A stretch of DNA of 64,000 nucleotides from Carallia brachiata. Taxonomy: Eukaryota > Streptophyta > Magnoliopsida > Malpighiales > Rhizophoraceae. A program made the position numbers and the translations under genes. The notes under the pieces were generated by a model. It searched no databases. It was not told the origin of the DNA and saw nothing but the letters and a program-made list of their open reading frames with translations. Of the stretch, positions 21,651 through 33,770 are shown one piece after another. The stretch lies in assembly GCA_021464245.1 (NCBI GenBank), contig JADCRB010000090.1, forward strand, positions 612,008 through 676,007. The letters run 5' to 3'. Within the stretch, counting starts at the first letter, position 1. The number at the start of each line of letters is the position of its first letter.

Positions 21651-21672
21651 TGGTGATTAGAAGAACCCAGAA
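19717..21672. other. 3' flank of the broken kinase, then spacer; no supported gene
   Basis: 19717-20095 repeats the 3' flank of the intact kinase (1578-1935). A 134-codon minus-strand frame (20047-20451) has no family I recognise and only weak coding character. 20500-21600 is AT-rich. A (CT)n run at 21608-21645 just before the next exon probably belongs to its 5' UTR. Confidence 0.5.
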
Positions 21673-22480
21673 ATGAGGCAGAATTTCCTGTCAATATCCT
21701 TCACTCCAATTGTAAATCTCTTCAATATTGTTACATTCTTTGTTCTAGCCAAAAGGGTATTGTGCACAGACTCACAGTACCTAGCCTGCAATCCAAAGAG
21801 CTGTGGAGATGGCCAAATCATAACCTTTCCATTCTATATCAAAAACCAACAAGAATCCTTCTGCGGCTACCCTGGATTCGAGCTTTCCTGCAACAAAAAC
21901 GGCCAGCCTGTCCTCCAATTACCAGATAACGATGACTACATCATCCAAGAAATCTTCTACAGCAACCAGTCTTTTCGAGTATCAAACGCAGCGTTTCTCG
22001 ACAATAAAAACAGCACTATTACTGCTACTACTTGTGTTCCTCAAATCCAAAAAAACATGTCTTTTCCTGAGGATCGGCTCAAGTTATCTCCTAATCATAC
22101 AGAACTCTTGTTGATCTACAACTGCAACTCGTCGACACTCGCAAACGATACTGAACTTTCGAAACACAAGATTATTGATTGTGTTGGTAGAAGTGAAACT
22201 GGTGATTCGGGAATTGCAATGCTTGAAGACGATCCTTTGGTGGGTTATGCATCAGAAAAGTGCAGGAACCTGGTGGTGGCGCCTGTGGCCTTGGATTCGT
22301 ATAGAAAAGAGCGAAATGTGAGCATTGGGAGGACGCTCGAAAATGGGTTTTTGTTGGACTGGATTGCTAGCGACTGCAGCTTCTGCAATCAGAGTGGCGG
22401 CAGGTGTGGTTTTGACAGCGCTTCGTATCATTTCAAGTGCTTTTGCCCCGACCGGCCGCATGCCGCCGGTTGCAGTTCCG
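21673..22480 (+). CDS. LRK10L1-type first exon (signal peptide, cysteine-rich extracellular region), no kinase of its own
   Basis: ATG at 21673 opens a 269-codon exon: signal peptide 1-32, then the GUB_WAK_bind pattern from CNPKSCGDG through PFYIKNQQ, FCGYPGFELSC and YIIQEI. After it comes the WAK-associated region with DWIASDCSFC, SGGRCGF and CFCPDRPHAAGC. Several N-glycosylation sites are present. The exon ends at 22480 with donor GTGAGT in phase 1, the same phase and place as the first exon at 27673. No kinase exons follow before 27.6 kb. It may be an alternative first exon for the kinase exons at 28847-30379: 808 + 33 + 264 + 977 bases is divisible by three, giving 693 residues. In Arabidopsis the LRK10L1 locus (At1g18390) is reported to make two transcripts with different first exons. 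It could instead be an orphan left from a partial duplication. Confidence 0.75.
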
Positions 22481-22822
22481 GTGAGTCGTCTATTTTTCTG
22501 TGTCAATTAATTGCTCCAACGTTTCTATTTCTTTTCTAACTGTGGATTTCGTCAACCTAATGCATCTAAAAAAACAAATTCGCGTTGGTATAAAACCATC
22601 ATAGTTAGATATATAATTATGATTATATAACCGTGATCATGTGGTATAAAACTGAAATTATGCAGTGAATGATCATAGTTTAATGTATGATAGGGCATAT
22701 GAGATGTGTAAAATTTTCAAAAGAGAAGTACTAAATTTTTTAGGTAAATAAAATTAAAGTGAATAAATAAATTATTAGATATTATTAAATCAGAACGATT
22801 TTATTTAAATATTATCTTAATA

Positions 22823-22862
<40 letters not shown>

Positions 22863-24293
22863 CTTGTAATTACCGTTTGCAATCCGTGTCTGCAAATTTG
22901 GGTGGTTGTTGATTGACATTAGCCACTTGCCTGCATGCTACCCAAACAGGGCGGCCATTTTGTGGGTGCCGGCCATCGCTGGGCTGTTGAGGTCCACATG
23001 TGATGAATAGTGCCTTTTAATTGTCTAGGTGGGAGTCGCCTTATCCGACAAACTTATAATGATGGTGTGACCCAAAAAAAGAAAAAAAAGCAAACTTACA
23101 ATGATGGTGGAACCAAAAAGATGCCGTTATTAAAAAGGCCGAAAAATGTGTCGTGAAAATTATAGAGTATGGCGAGGAACTCGGCTATTAGAAAGGCTCA
23201 CACCCTTTGAACAGGAAAAATAAATAATAATAATAATAATATAGGGGATGGCGGTTCCATCTGAATGAATGTGCTAGCAATAAGAATGCAACTCTTGCTA
23301 TGGAATAAGTTGATCGTGCCGCACAGTCATTCAAGGTGTGTCTTTAAAGCTGATAAAAGTTTACTTTGACTCAAATAATTTGATTTAATTCGTCGATTGG
23401 ACACAAAAAAGGTTACTAAAAAAATTAATGATTTAAAGTCTATATCACCTAAAATTAAAATAATCTGAATAACTTAAAATCAAAAGAATCCCAAATTTAA
23501 TGGACTTGAAACTCGATTAATTTAAAAGTCAAATAACTTGAATTAGTAAGACCCAAAATTCGAATGAACTTAATGCAAAACATTAAACTTAGAATATTCA
23601 AAGTATGATAAGCCTAAAACTCAATTGATCTTAAACTTGAATGACTCGAGATTCAATTATCCGAAATTTGAAATTGAAATACCTCAAACTTTAATGACCC
23701 TAAATCCGACCCACCCACTAGCCAATGGTCATTTGCATGCAACCTTTCTTGAAGTATAACATAAATCTAGTCAACCTACAATCTTAAGATAGATAAGTAA
23801 TTATTAGGTAGATTGAGTCTGCTAGTTGCCAATAAGGAAAGCAAATTAATGTTTGATATACCAGTTCTGGGTTTCACATATTGTTTGTGACTTTAGTATA
23901 TTTAGGGGATTTCTAATTGCTCTCAGCCCACTGATTCCAATTTCAATTAACGAGACCAGTTTTATTATTTTCCATCAAAAAAATGATGGAATAATAGAAA
24001 TTCAAAAAGTTCGTATATTTGCTGGTATATAATTATTATATATTATTATTATTATTTTGCAAAGAAAGCTTTAATTTTAATGGGGAATCACCTTGAAATT
24101 AAGTTTTTTTTTTTTTAGGAAGATGTATAAAATTGTCGCTGTTCACCGTCCATTTCAACTATTCTTTTTTGGCTTTCGGTGCCACGCTTTTCAACTACTC
24201 CCGTGCTGTAGTGTTCTTTAAAGGTCCTATCCAAGTTCGTCCGAGTCCATGCTTATTTTGAGGTCACTGCTCATCTAAAGGTGGAAAATTGTG
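22481..24293. other. Spacer or long intron, no gene seen
   Basis: Holds a poly(T) run (22827-22857) and AT-rich text. A short stretch at about 23765-23830 matches the flank of the first kinase (1935-2000). Relative to that copy, about 3.7 kb including the orphan first exon lies between the two flank pieces. Confidence 0.5.
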
Positions 24294-24783
24294 GGGGATA
24301 TGTATTTATTTAATTTTAAATTTTTAAGTTTTTTTTATTTAAATCTGAAACTTTTTTAAAATTTCATTTCAGTCTTAAATTTTTTGATTTTGCTCCAAAT
24401 CAGTTCTTTCGTTAGTCAAACCGTTAAAAATTACTGTTGACTAATATAAGTTTTTTTTAAAAAGTAAAATATATTATTTAAATTTTTTTTATTAAATACT
24501 TGTATTTTATTCTCAAATAGTAACATGTAAGTTGAGATTTTAAGTTTTTTATTTTTTTTTTAAATTACACAACATATTTTTATTAACTGGTGAATTAAAA
24601 TAGTGTATTTTACCTTTTTAAAAAAAATTTTATTAGTCAACAATAATTTTTAACGGTTTGACTAACGGAATGACTCATTTGGAGCAAAATCAAAAGATTT
24701 AAAATTGAAATAAAATTTTAAAAAAGTTTAGAACTTAAATAAAAAAAAATCTAAAAATTTAGGACTAAGTAAATGTATATTCT
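24294..24783. mobile_element. Foldback (Mutator-like) MITE, 490 bases
   Basis: The two halves are inverted repeats over more than 200 bases; gattttgctccaaat and gttagtcaaaccgttaaaaa occur on both arms. Outer ends read ggggatatgtatt and, from the other side, agaatatacattt. The word AAAATTGTGG flanks both sides (24285-24294 and 24784-24793). A target duplication of about 9 bp with long terminal inverted repeats is the mark of Mutator-like elements. Confidence 0.78.
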
Positions 24784-25340
24784 AAAATTGTGGTCCTATT
24801 GGAGATGAGTTAGATGCTGATTCCAAAAGGATAGAAAATTTTGCGTTTACCCATGGAAGTATTTGCAATGTAATGGTGTCAATATAGGTGAAAAAATTCG
24901 GATTGAAATTGACCACTTTACGCATTGTTTTCTTTTTCTTTTTTTTTTTTTTGTTGTTAATAGAACCCATTGATACAATTTAAAATGGAAGACGTAGACA
25001 ATAATAATAATAATAATAATAATAATAGTGATTTCTTTCCATCATAATTCTAAAGTTTGAAAATTCTTTCTCAAACTTATTGTCTAACAATTATTAACTA
25101 TATCCTAGTCATGCGTGCATGATTATGCTTTAAGAGATAATAATTTAGGAATAATGATATTTTTCTTGAGTGAATGTCACGGTCTTTCTCAACTCTACAG
25201 TTATGCCGATGTGCATAAATTTAAAGAGATAAATATATAAAATAGTAGTCGATAAAGAAAATAATCTTATTGAGTCACGTCGTCTATTTAGTGATTTTGT
25301 ATTAGTGAGATTTTTCCTGTAAAGAATAGCACCGCTCCTA
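24784..25340. other. AT-rich spacer with a short (TAA)n run, no gene
   Basis: A trinucleotide run (AAT)n lies at about 25001-25026. Nothing else is recognised. Confidence 0.5.
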
Positions 25341-25503
25341 ACTAGTAATAATATATATTATAAAAATTGTGTTATAAAATATTTAAAATTTATAATTAAA
25401 AAAAATTATCATTTTTTTAATTTAATAATATTAAACAATTAATAACTATTTTATAATTAAAAATTTTAAAATTTTTTATTATACAATTTTTGTGATACAG
25501 AGT
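25341..25503. mobile_element. Small palindromic MITE
   Basis: About 160 bases with ends inverted to each other: ataaaaattgtgttat on the left and, from the right, gtatcacaaaaattgtat. The two arms continue as imperfect complements to the centre. The target duplication is unclear. Confidence 0.5.
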
Positions 25504-25526
25504 ACTATGCCATATATTCCACATGT

Positions 25527-26012
25527 GGGATAAGTATTTTTAGGGTCCTAAACTTTTAGGTTTTTAACGTTTGAGTTCTAAATCTTTTTAATATTTAATT
25601 TGAGTTCTAAATTTTTTAATTTTTTACTATATCAGTCCTTTAAGTTACGAAAATTAGTCAATCTATTAATAAGTGAATTTAATTTAATAAAAATTATTTA
25701 AAAAAGCTTAAATATATGAGTTAAATATTTTTTTCATCAATAAAATATGCATATTAAATATTTTTTTAATCAATAAATAGACAATATGCATATTTTTTTA
25801 TAGAAAAGACATTTAATTCATATATTTAATCTTTTTTAAATAATTTCTTATAAACTTAAAATTATTTTTTAATAAATTGATCACTTTTGTTAAACAGATG
25901 GACTAATTTGGTAGAAAATTAAAAGGTTTAGAACTCAAATGAAATGTCAAAAAAGTTTAGAACTCAAATATAAAAAAATTTAAAAGTTTAGAACTAAACA
26001 AATATTTATCCC
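25527..26012. mobile_element. Second foldback (Mutator-like) MITE, 486 bases
   Basis: Arms are inverted repeats sharing gagttctaaac and ttaattttttacta-type words. Ends read gggataagtattt and, from the other side, gggataaatattt. The flanks TTCCACATGT (25517-25526) and TTCCACGTGT (26013-26022) differ at one base, giving a 9-10 bp target duplication. It resembles the element at 24294 in length and terminal design. Confidence 0.75.
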
Positions 26013-27672
26013 TTCCACGTGTCAAGATACGTGACCCCAAGCTGTCAAAAAATATAAAAACAAATAACGTACATATTTTGTGGGCCGTCTAGGAAGCCAT
26101 CGCGTTTATCATATGTTCTCTGATTACTGCTGCTGACCGGACTCTGAAAGTTGTATTATTTATATGATTTTGATTTTGATTAGACACACGACCGTCCATT
26201 TAACGATTCTTGTCTCAGTCAAAAAAAATAATAATAATAACGATTCTTGTCATTTTGGTCAAACCGTCCTTCTAGCGAGTCTGAGTTCACATCATTTCCA
26301 AATTGACCGAATGGGGTGCGGCCTCTGTAGGAGCCCTTCCAAATTGTATGTTTATATGTGCTCACACGGTCTCATAACTTTTTATTTTTATTTTTTTAAC
26401 ATTGTTAAGGGCAGAAAGTACACAGATGAAACAATTTATAAAATTTTTTTAAGTTTACGTCTTAGTTACAGTGATTTTATTTTTATTTTCTGATTTTTTT
26501 GCCTTTGTTATGGTCAAAAAAGAAAAGTATCTGTGCACACAATAATGGTTGTTGGCTTTAGAATAATTGAAGTTGTTAAACAATTATAGAAAGAAAAATC
26601 AGTTTTTTTAACAAGTCTAATTTTGGTGACAATGTCTATAAAAACTTTTTTTGTTTGGACATATTTAAGATCAACTTGCTCAAATTAAGAGAAAGTGTAC
26701 AATACTGCCTATATCTTCAACGAGAAGAAAGTGGAATATATATATCTAGTTGGAAAAAAGAGGAGGATTTAAATTACTGATGAAATTTAAAAAAATTTTA
26801 ACTATTAGTGAATTCTAAAGTTCAATTATAAAATCTCACCATAAATTTTATTCTTTGTTGGGTGCACAAACTTGGAGTTGAGTATCTCAGTTTCATCAAT
26901 GAGTAACGCTAGATGATTTTCAATAGGTTAAAATAAATAGTTATACAATTACAACTCTGCTAATATATTTGTTTTTTATTTTTTCATAAATTCAATTATC
27001 AAATGTCTCATATCATTTTATAATAATTTTGAAATTAGTTAAGCCAAATTACCCAACTTTTCCTTTTCATCAAATGCCTACAAAAATGCCAAGAAGTTAA
27101 AAAAAAAAAACCTGATAGCTACCAGGTTCAACTTGTCCCCAAAGTTCTGCTGCATAAATTAAAAAACCACACATGATTGGCCAACTTGCAATTTCCATTA
27201 CCAAGACGTAGACTTTGACGAAAAGTTTTATGATAGTAGAAGTTGATTCTATTGTCCTGTATATAGTTTGTGTATTTCAAAGAAGATACGTGCATTTCTA
27301 TTCTGAATTCTAAATTGGCACGGTTGAATATTTTTGTGTCATCATAAGCCAAAGTACCCACAAAGACGATGAAAACATGACACTTGGTTCCAATTTTGCA
27401 TTCAAATATGTGGGGGATCAGGAAAGGAACTCGAGACTAAATGCGAAAAGAGGACTTTAGTAGGTTCTTTATTTGTTATTTTATTAAGCTTAGTCTTTCA
27501 ATAATACAACCAAGTCATCAAAACATCCAAAATAAACAAGTTACTAATGATAGTTGCATTGTTAAGGCAATCTGATTCTTGGCAGATGCTGAGATTCCTG
27601 GAAGTCCCTCTATTAAATACCAACCCCCCCCCCCAAACCTTCTCTTCTTATCTTGCCGCTATATCTCTTCTC
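26013..27672. other. Upstream region of the LRK10L1-type gene
   Basis: No coding signal. 27415-27500 holds the segment duplicated at 3508 and 4192. 27560-27672 is the leader, which contains a C11 run at about 27625. An in-frame upstream ATG at 27547 exists, but the ATG at 27673 opens directly onto the signal peptide and is shared with the pseudogene at 5153. Confidence 0.5.
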
Positions 27673-30379
27673 ATGGGGGGTCTGCAAAAATGTTTCAATT
27701 CCCGGATGCTATTGCTTGTTGGGATCAATATTGCTTCCTGGGTAGAGTTAGTTCTATCAGCAGATTCAAAATATGAAGCCTGCAAGCCAAAAAGCTGCGG
27801 TAGTGGTCCAAATATAAGTTACCCTTTCTATATACATGGAAAGGAACCAGGCTACTGTGGTCATCCAGGCTTTAGAATTCGCTGCGAGAATGGTTGGCCT
27901 AGGTACAGGACCTCTGGTGCTGACTATATCATTCAGAACATAACATATGAAAGCCAGTCATTTCGGGTAGTCAACGCAGAAGTGATCAACATGACCTGCC
28001 CTGCTCCTCTTCGAAACTACTCGTTTGATCGATCTTCCGTTGATTTTAGTCCTCATCATGCTGATATTTACTTCTTCTACAACTGTAGTGACTTATTTTC
28101 AGCCAACTACACGAGTTCTGTGGCTCCATGTGATGAGAACATCACGAATAAGACCTTTGTTGCATTGGTTCCCAGAGATGAGGACTTGGATTGGACTAGA
28201 ACAGCATGCCAGTCTCTCGTTGCTGCACCTATTCAGTTAAATCAAGAAGAAATTAATCAAACAATAAGAAATGTTGACTACATCAAATTGTTGATGGATG
28301 GATTTACACTCAGTGGATTGGTTTTGGAAACAATTGTGGACAGTGCAAAGCAAGTGGTGGCTATTGTGGTTTTGAAGATGAAAATGGTGTATGTTATTGT
28401 CCTGATGGAACCCATCGCAAGCACTGCAATGATGGTAAGGTTGCCTAGACGTTCAAATCATTCCAAACCCAACCCTTTCCAAATGTGACTGAACTCACAC
28501 TTAGCGCCTACATGTTCATGATGCTAACTGCCAACTGCTAACTTCTCACTTTAACTGCATGTATCTCCAGCTCGTAGTATGCTTCGTTATGGTGGATCAG
28601 CAGAATGTGTAGATATAGAACTACATCTAGCAAAAGACTTTAGGTATTAGAAATAGAACTTGCTCATATCAAAGATGTAGTAAAGTTTAATTTTGGGGTC
28701 TGACTGCTTTTGTGCAACATTATCAAGCAACGGAGTTATGCCATTTTTGTTCTACACCAACTCAGATTTTACTACTTTGATTATTTTTTCACAATAGTGT
28801 TACTACTTGAAATTAACGTTGCACAGCTTTGTAAATTTTGTCGCAGGAAATGACCGAAGGAGGTTGCAGATAGGCCTAGGTAATTCAATATAACAATTCT
28901 CTGGTCTTTTTTTTGTTTTTTAATCACATTGTCAGAAATTTTTGCTCCAGCTGTAGCTATTTGTCAGTAAAACTAAGATGTTCACTCTCCCTTTCCAGGT
29001 TTAGGCATCGGTGTGCCAATCCTGATGGCAATCTTTTTGTTGTCTGTGTATGTTATGTGGCATTGCTACAGAAGAAAACATGATTCCTCTAAATACCAGT
29101 CATCAAGTTCCTATGATGATCCCTCCTCAAAGGCAGACCTAGAAGGGGGTAGCACCTACTTTGGCATCCCCATCTTCTCCTACAGTGAACTTGGAGAAGC
29201 CACTAATAATTTTGCTAGTGAAAAAGAACTTGGAGATGGAGGTTTTGGAACTGTTTATTATGGTAAGAAGACAGAATTTAGCTTTTCTGTTCATAAATCA
29301 TTTAAGCTGCAGGAGAAATTCACCAGGCAAATATGAAAATGAAAGTTACCACAATATCTTTGGTGCGTTACTAACTGAGAGGGCTTTATCTTTTCATACC
29401 AGGTAAGCTCCGAGATGGCCGAGAGGTTGCAGTTAAGCGCCTATATGAGCACAACTATAGAAGGGTTGAGCAATTCAGGAATGAAATTGCGATACTGACG
29501 CGCCTACGCCACAAAAATCTTGTCTCCCTTTATGGATGCACTTCAAGCCGAGGCCGTGAGCTGCTTCTTGTCTATGAATACATTTCCAATGGCACTGTTG
29601 CTGATCATCTCCATGGTGATCGAGCAAAGTCCAGTCCACTGACATGGCCTGTTCGAATGAGCATTGCAATAGAAACGGCAAATGCTTTGGCTTACCTTCA
29701 TGCTTCTGATATCATACACCGTGATGTTAAAACTAACAACATTCTTCTTGACAGCAATTTCTGTGTGAAAGTAGCAGATTTTGGACTTTCCAGGTTGTTC
29801 CCAAATGATGCTACTCATGTCTCTACTGTCCCACAAGGGAGTCCCGGCTATGTTGACCCAGAATATCACAAATTTTACCATCTTACAGATAAGAGTGATG
29901 TCTACAGCTTTGGCGTTGTCCTGATTGAGCTTATATCCTCTATGCCAGCTGTTGATATAAGTAGGCAACGAGACGAGATTAATCTTTCCTACTTGGCAAT
30001 AAGCAAGATCCAAATGAGGGCGTTTGATGAATTGATTGACCCTTGCCTTGGGTATAAGTCAGATGAAAGTGTTAAAAGGATGATAATTTCAGTTGCAGAG
30101 TTAGCTTTTAGATGTTTGCAACAGGATAAGGAAATGAGACCTTCCATGGAGAAGGTTTTAGAGGAGTTGAAGAAAATTGAATGCGGGGAGTATACCGACA
30201 TCCAAATGGAACAGCATGATGGTAGCACAATGCTGAAGACTGTATTGCCACCACCTTCACCACCATGTTGTGATCAGGCTTCGCGATTAAAGAATTCCCA
30301 GCTAACACCATCACCAGAATCTCTAACTGATACACAGAATACGAGTAGCTGCTCTACAGCAGCTAGCATTAGTAGTTAA
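27673..30379 (+). CDS. LRK10L1-type receptor-like kinase, four exons, 1-base frameshift in exon 1
   Basis: Exons: 27673-28434, 28847-28879, 28999-29262 and 29403-30379, all junctions in phase 1 with GT-AG borders. With one base restored near 28312 the protein is 678 residues. Domains: signal peptide (about 1-31), cysteine-rich GUB_WAK_bind (CKPKSCGSGPNISYPF), WAK-associated region (NNCGQCKASGGYCGF, CYCPDGTHRKHC), a membrane segment (IGVPILMAIFLLSVYVMW) and the kinase. Kinase motifs: GDGGFG, VAVKRL, HRDVKTNN (RD type), DFGLSRL and SPGYVDPEY. The protein should sit in the plasma membrane and signal through Ser/Thr phosphorylation. Arabidopsis LRK10L1.2 is linked to ABA and drought responses. 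At 28312 the text reads CAGTGG, while the copy near 5789 has CAAGTGG. The loss shifts the frame for the last ~120 bases of exon 1. It is either a real mutation or a sequence error. Confidence 0.88.
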
Positions 30380-30984
30380 TGTTTCCCTTCAAGCTGCCCA
30401 CTTTTCTGCATATGCAATGGAAGCATTGATGTTTTCTTAAATAGATGGAAAGGAGACACCATGACAGTGTTCTCATCTTCCTTTTGCTGCATTGTTCCTC
30501 GAAAAGATAATTTCAGGGAAGGCACAAAAATGATATGTAGAAGGAACTGTAGATAGCAAATTGAGATCCTAGTATATTAATCTTCATAGCATAATTTTGA
30601 TCATCATCACCTTATTCTTTACTTCCTCTTCGTGCATAACACCTATTGAATGCTTCATATAACAGCACAGATATTGAACCCTACATATTGTCCTATGAAT
30701 TTGAAATAGTAAGAGAAGAATGAATTGGAAACAGTTAGAGGAGAATCTCGATATTGGCTGGTAAAACACTTGAAAATAGCTGAAAATTGTACTCAATTGG
30801 GCGTTCACGTGACAAGTGCTTCTATCCATCACTTAACCAACAATTTGAACTCTGAAATTTCAAGCTTCCCTATCTCTAACATCATTGATTACTATTCACT
30901 GAGCCAATATCATCAATACTGCCATTGATACAACTAGTTATAGGCATGAGATTAACTTGGCTACAATTTCAGGTTCAGAGTGGT
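30380..30984. other. 3' UTR and spacer
   Basis: Follows the stop of the kinase gene. No second coding signal is seen. Confidence 0.5.
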
Positions 30985-31320
30985 CTTTTCACCGATTCCC
31001 ACCACGTCAAGAAATGAGAGATTCTATGGATGAGGGATGAGAAGAACTTAAGAGAATTGAAAATGGAGAGTGTGAGTTTGTTGATCAAGTGGAGAAGCAA
31101 GATGGTAATGGGGGCATCTAAGATCACCGACCCTCCACCTCCACAATCAGATTGCAACGAAGTTGCATTGCTGAAGAACATGTGCTCAGCGCCTTCACAA
31201 GCTTTTGATACTATTGGTGGTAGTTCTACTGTTACCATCATCAGCAGTTGCCTCCTTTGCTCTATCTTGCACTCGCTACCACTTGATGAAATCTTGCTTC
31301 CCCGTTTACACTGACAATAA
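30985..31320 (+). pseudogene. Remnant of an LRK10L1 kinase C-terminus
   Basis: Translates, with interruptions, as QEMRDSMDEG, then EELKRIENGECEFVDQVEKQ, then DGNGGI and a stop. This matches the end of the kinase at 30136-30200 and the tail beyond. It begins near the MRPSM motif and lacks everything before it. It is a leftover of a further tandem copy. Confidence 0.65.
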
Positions 31321-31959
31321 GTAGAGAATAAAACAGAATTACAGCTGGATTCTTGATAGAAAGCATATAGCGGAGAAAGATTTGCCCACAATTATCGATT
31401 CATGTCTGGTTACCCTCTATTTGCTTCATAAGCTAGTTATGATCTTTGTCCAAAATGCAATAGATAAGGACGGCAACAGAAAATGCACTTTTTTTAACCC
31501 AAAATTATCCTCAATGCTACTTCTGCATCCTGTTGCCCAGTATAACTTCAAATGCTTTTGTATTGTCATCATGCTACTAGTTTGGATAATTCTATAACAA
31601 AATCTGAAATGTACCTCATTACCCTTGACATTTCAGAAGAGAGATTCTTTTTCTGACGAGTAAATCATGATATAACTGAATTAGCAGCTTGATAAACGAT
31701 AAACTCTTGCAATGCCCATCAAGTTTCCAAGAACGCTTAAGAATCAATCATGCCATGGTAAGGGTTACACCCTTACTTTCAATTTCGGCAGACAAAGACC
31801 TCCAACTTTTGAAAATGTATTGGAATATAAAAATATTGTATCATTCAAAATCATTTTTAAACATACATGATCTTCAACATCCTACAGTGGAAAAACATAA
31901 AATAAGACACAAGTCGTAACTCTTAACAGCTTATTCAATGGGCTAATTCTTTGATCATT
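31321..31959. other. Spacer between kinase remnants, no gene seen
   Basis: AT-rich with no open frame that resembles a known family. Confidence 0.5.
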
Positions 31960-32760
31960 GCCAACCAGGCAGTCTCGGAGGACGGGCGAGAAATTGCATT
32001 AAAGTGCCTATATGAGCACAAGTACAAGAGGGTCTAGAATGAAATTGAAATCCTGACATGCCTGTGCCACAGCAAATCTGGTGTTCCCTTTATGGATGCA
32101 CTTCATGCCACGGCTGTGAGCTCCTCCTTGTCTAGAATACCAGACCAAGGGAACTGTCAAAGATCATCACCAGGGTGATGGAGCCATGTCCACTCCACTA
32201 TTTGGCCTATTCAGATGCAGGTTGCCACAGAAACAGCCCATGCGTTGGCATCTCTTCATGATTTTGATATCATTCACCGAGACGTGAAGGCTAACAGCAT
32301 TATCCTTCACAACTTCTGTCTCTCAACTCAGGATTTCCAGGTTGTTCTCCAATGATGATGCTTATGTCCCAACTCTTCCACAAGGGATTCCTGGCTAGAT
32401 AGATCCCAAATATCACTTGTGTTACCTGCTATGTGATAAGATTGTTATATCTACAGCTTTGCTATCTTCCTCATCAAACTCATATCATCAGTGCCTGCCA
32501 TCGACATAACTAGAAACTGGCACAAGGTCAATTTGTCCAGCTTAGCAATAACAAGGATTCAAAAGTGCGCATTTGGTGAGTTGAGAATTGTCTAGGGAAC
32601 ATGTCAGATGAGGTGGTTAAAACCATGACAACTCCAGTTGCATAGCTGACTTTTCGATGCCTGCAACAGGGTAAGGAACTGAGACCTTCAATGGATGAGG
32701 TACTCTCAAGAAAATTAAGAGTACAAGTACAAGTTGGAGAATCTAGACGAGCATTAAGGC
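31960..32760 (+). pseudogene. Degenerate LRK10L1 kinase domain (last-exon copy)
   Basis: Aligns along its length with the last exon of the gene at 29403-30190. Recognisable pieces are the start (gacgggcgagaaattgcatt), the VSLYGCTS region, ETAHALASLHDFDIIHRDVK (32231-32290), a worn FGLSRLF and the RPSMDEV region near 32690. Many indels and stops are present, for example VYEY reduced to VXNT near 32135. The intron acceptor side is lost. It shows at least one more tandem copy of the LRK10L1 gene once existed. Confidence 0.8.
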
Positions 32761-33770
32761 ACTAAATCATCAAACATCATATAAATAGAGCTAGTAGCTA
32801 CCCGCCCAGCAACTCCTACACCAGCAGAATTCTATGACCTTTTTTCACCAGGACCTCAATTCCATGATGCCTGGATCAGTGGTAGTTCAACTAGGCCCGA
32901 CGCCAATGGCTCAAGTTTTCTTTTTTTTTTTTTTTTTGTGCTATTTCATGTGTGAAATACTCTTTAATTAAAGTTACTACGTGTAGTAATATATCTACTA
33001 AACATTGTGTCAAATTAAATCGCTCTCTACTACAGCACAGCTTCAACAACATGCAAATTACAATCAATTTCCAATCTTGCAAAGGAAAATAGTCGGCAAG
33101 CAGAAACAGCCTTTTTGCGAAAACAAGAATAGAGAGTGATACACTTGATCTTTTCTTGTATTTAACAAATGTAGGAAGCTTCTGCACTACAATATCCTTC
33201 ATTATGGACACAAAATAAACACAAATGGCTTTTGTACAAGTCAATTGTACAAGCATACTAATAGTTGGCCAACATCAATGTGAAGGGCACAGAAGGCACA
33301 TAAACTATCCAACGACATCCAACTGTTTTTTTTTTTTTCTTTCAAATTCGACATATCTTTTACAATTTTTAGTACCCACTGCGTGCCTAATATGCTTTGC
33401 CAACAAGGATCCCTGATGTGACTGTGTTGTCTATCTATCAATAATGTACGACATAGGAATTGTAGCTAGTGGCAGCCTAGTGAGAATTTCCGTGTTCCGA
33501 GAATTCTATTCAAAGCAATGCACGCACTTTAAAGCTGCAAAACCAAAAAAAAAAAAAAGAAGAGGAAAAAGAAGGAAGCAAAAACCAAGAAAAGCAAGAA
33601 AGAGAGAAAATTCCAAAAGAAGAACAGATGCTTTCCTCTATATTTGAAGCAAAACCCATTCTTTTGTTCACCATTTTCAAATTTTAAACTCAAAGCCCCA
33701 ATTTAAAAACCCAATTCAATAAATATTCTCACTTCCCAAACACAAACCAACAAACAGATAGAGAGAGAGA
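32761..33770. other. Spacer and upstream region of the next gene
   Basis: Poly(T) and poly(A) runs, no coding signal. The last ~120 bases before 33771 are A/C-rich with gagagagaga at the end, as in a plant 5' UTR. Confidence 0.5.
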
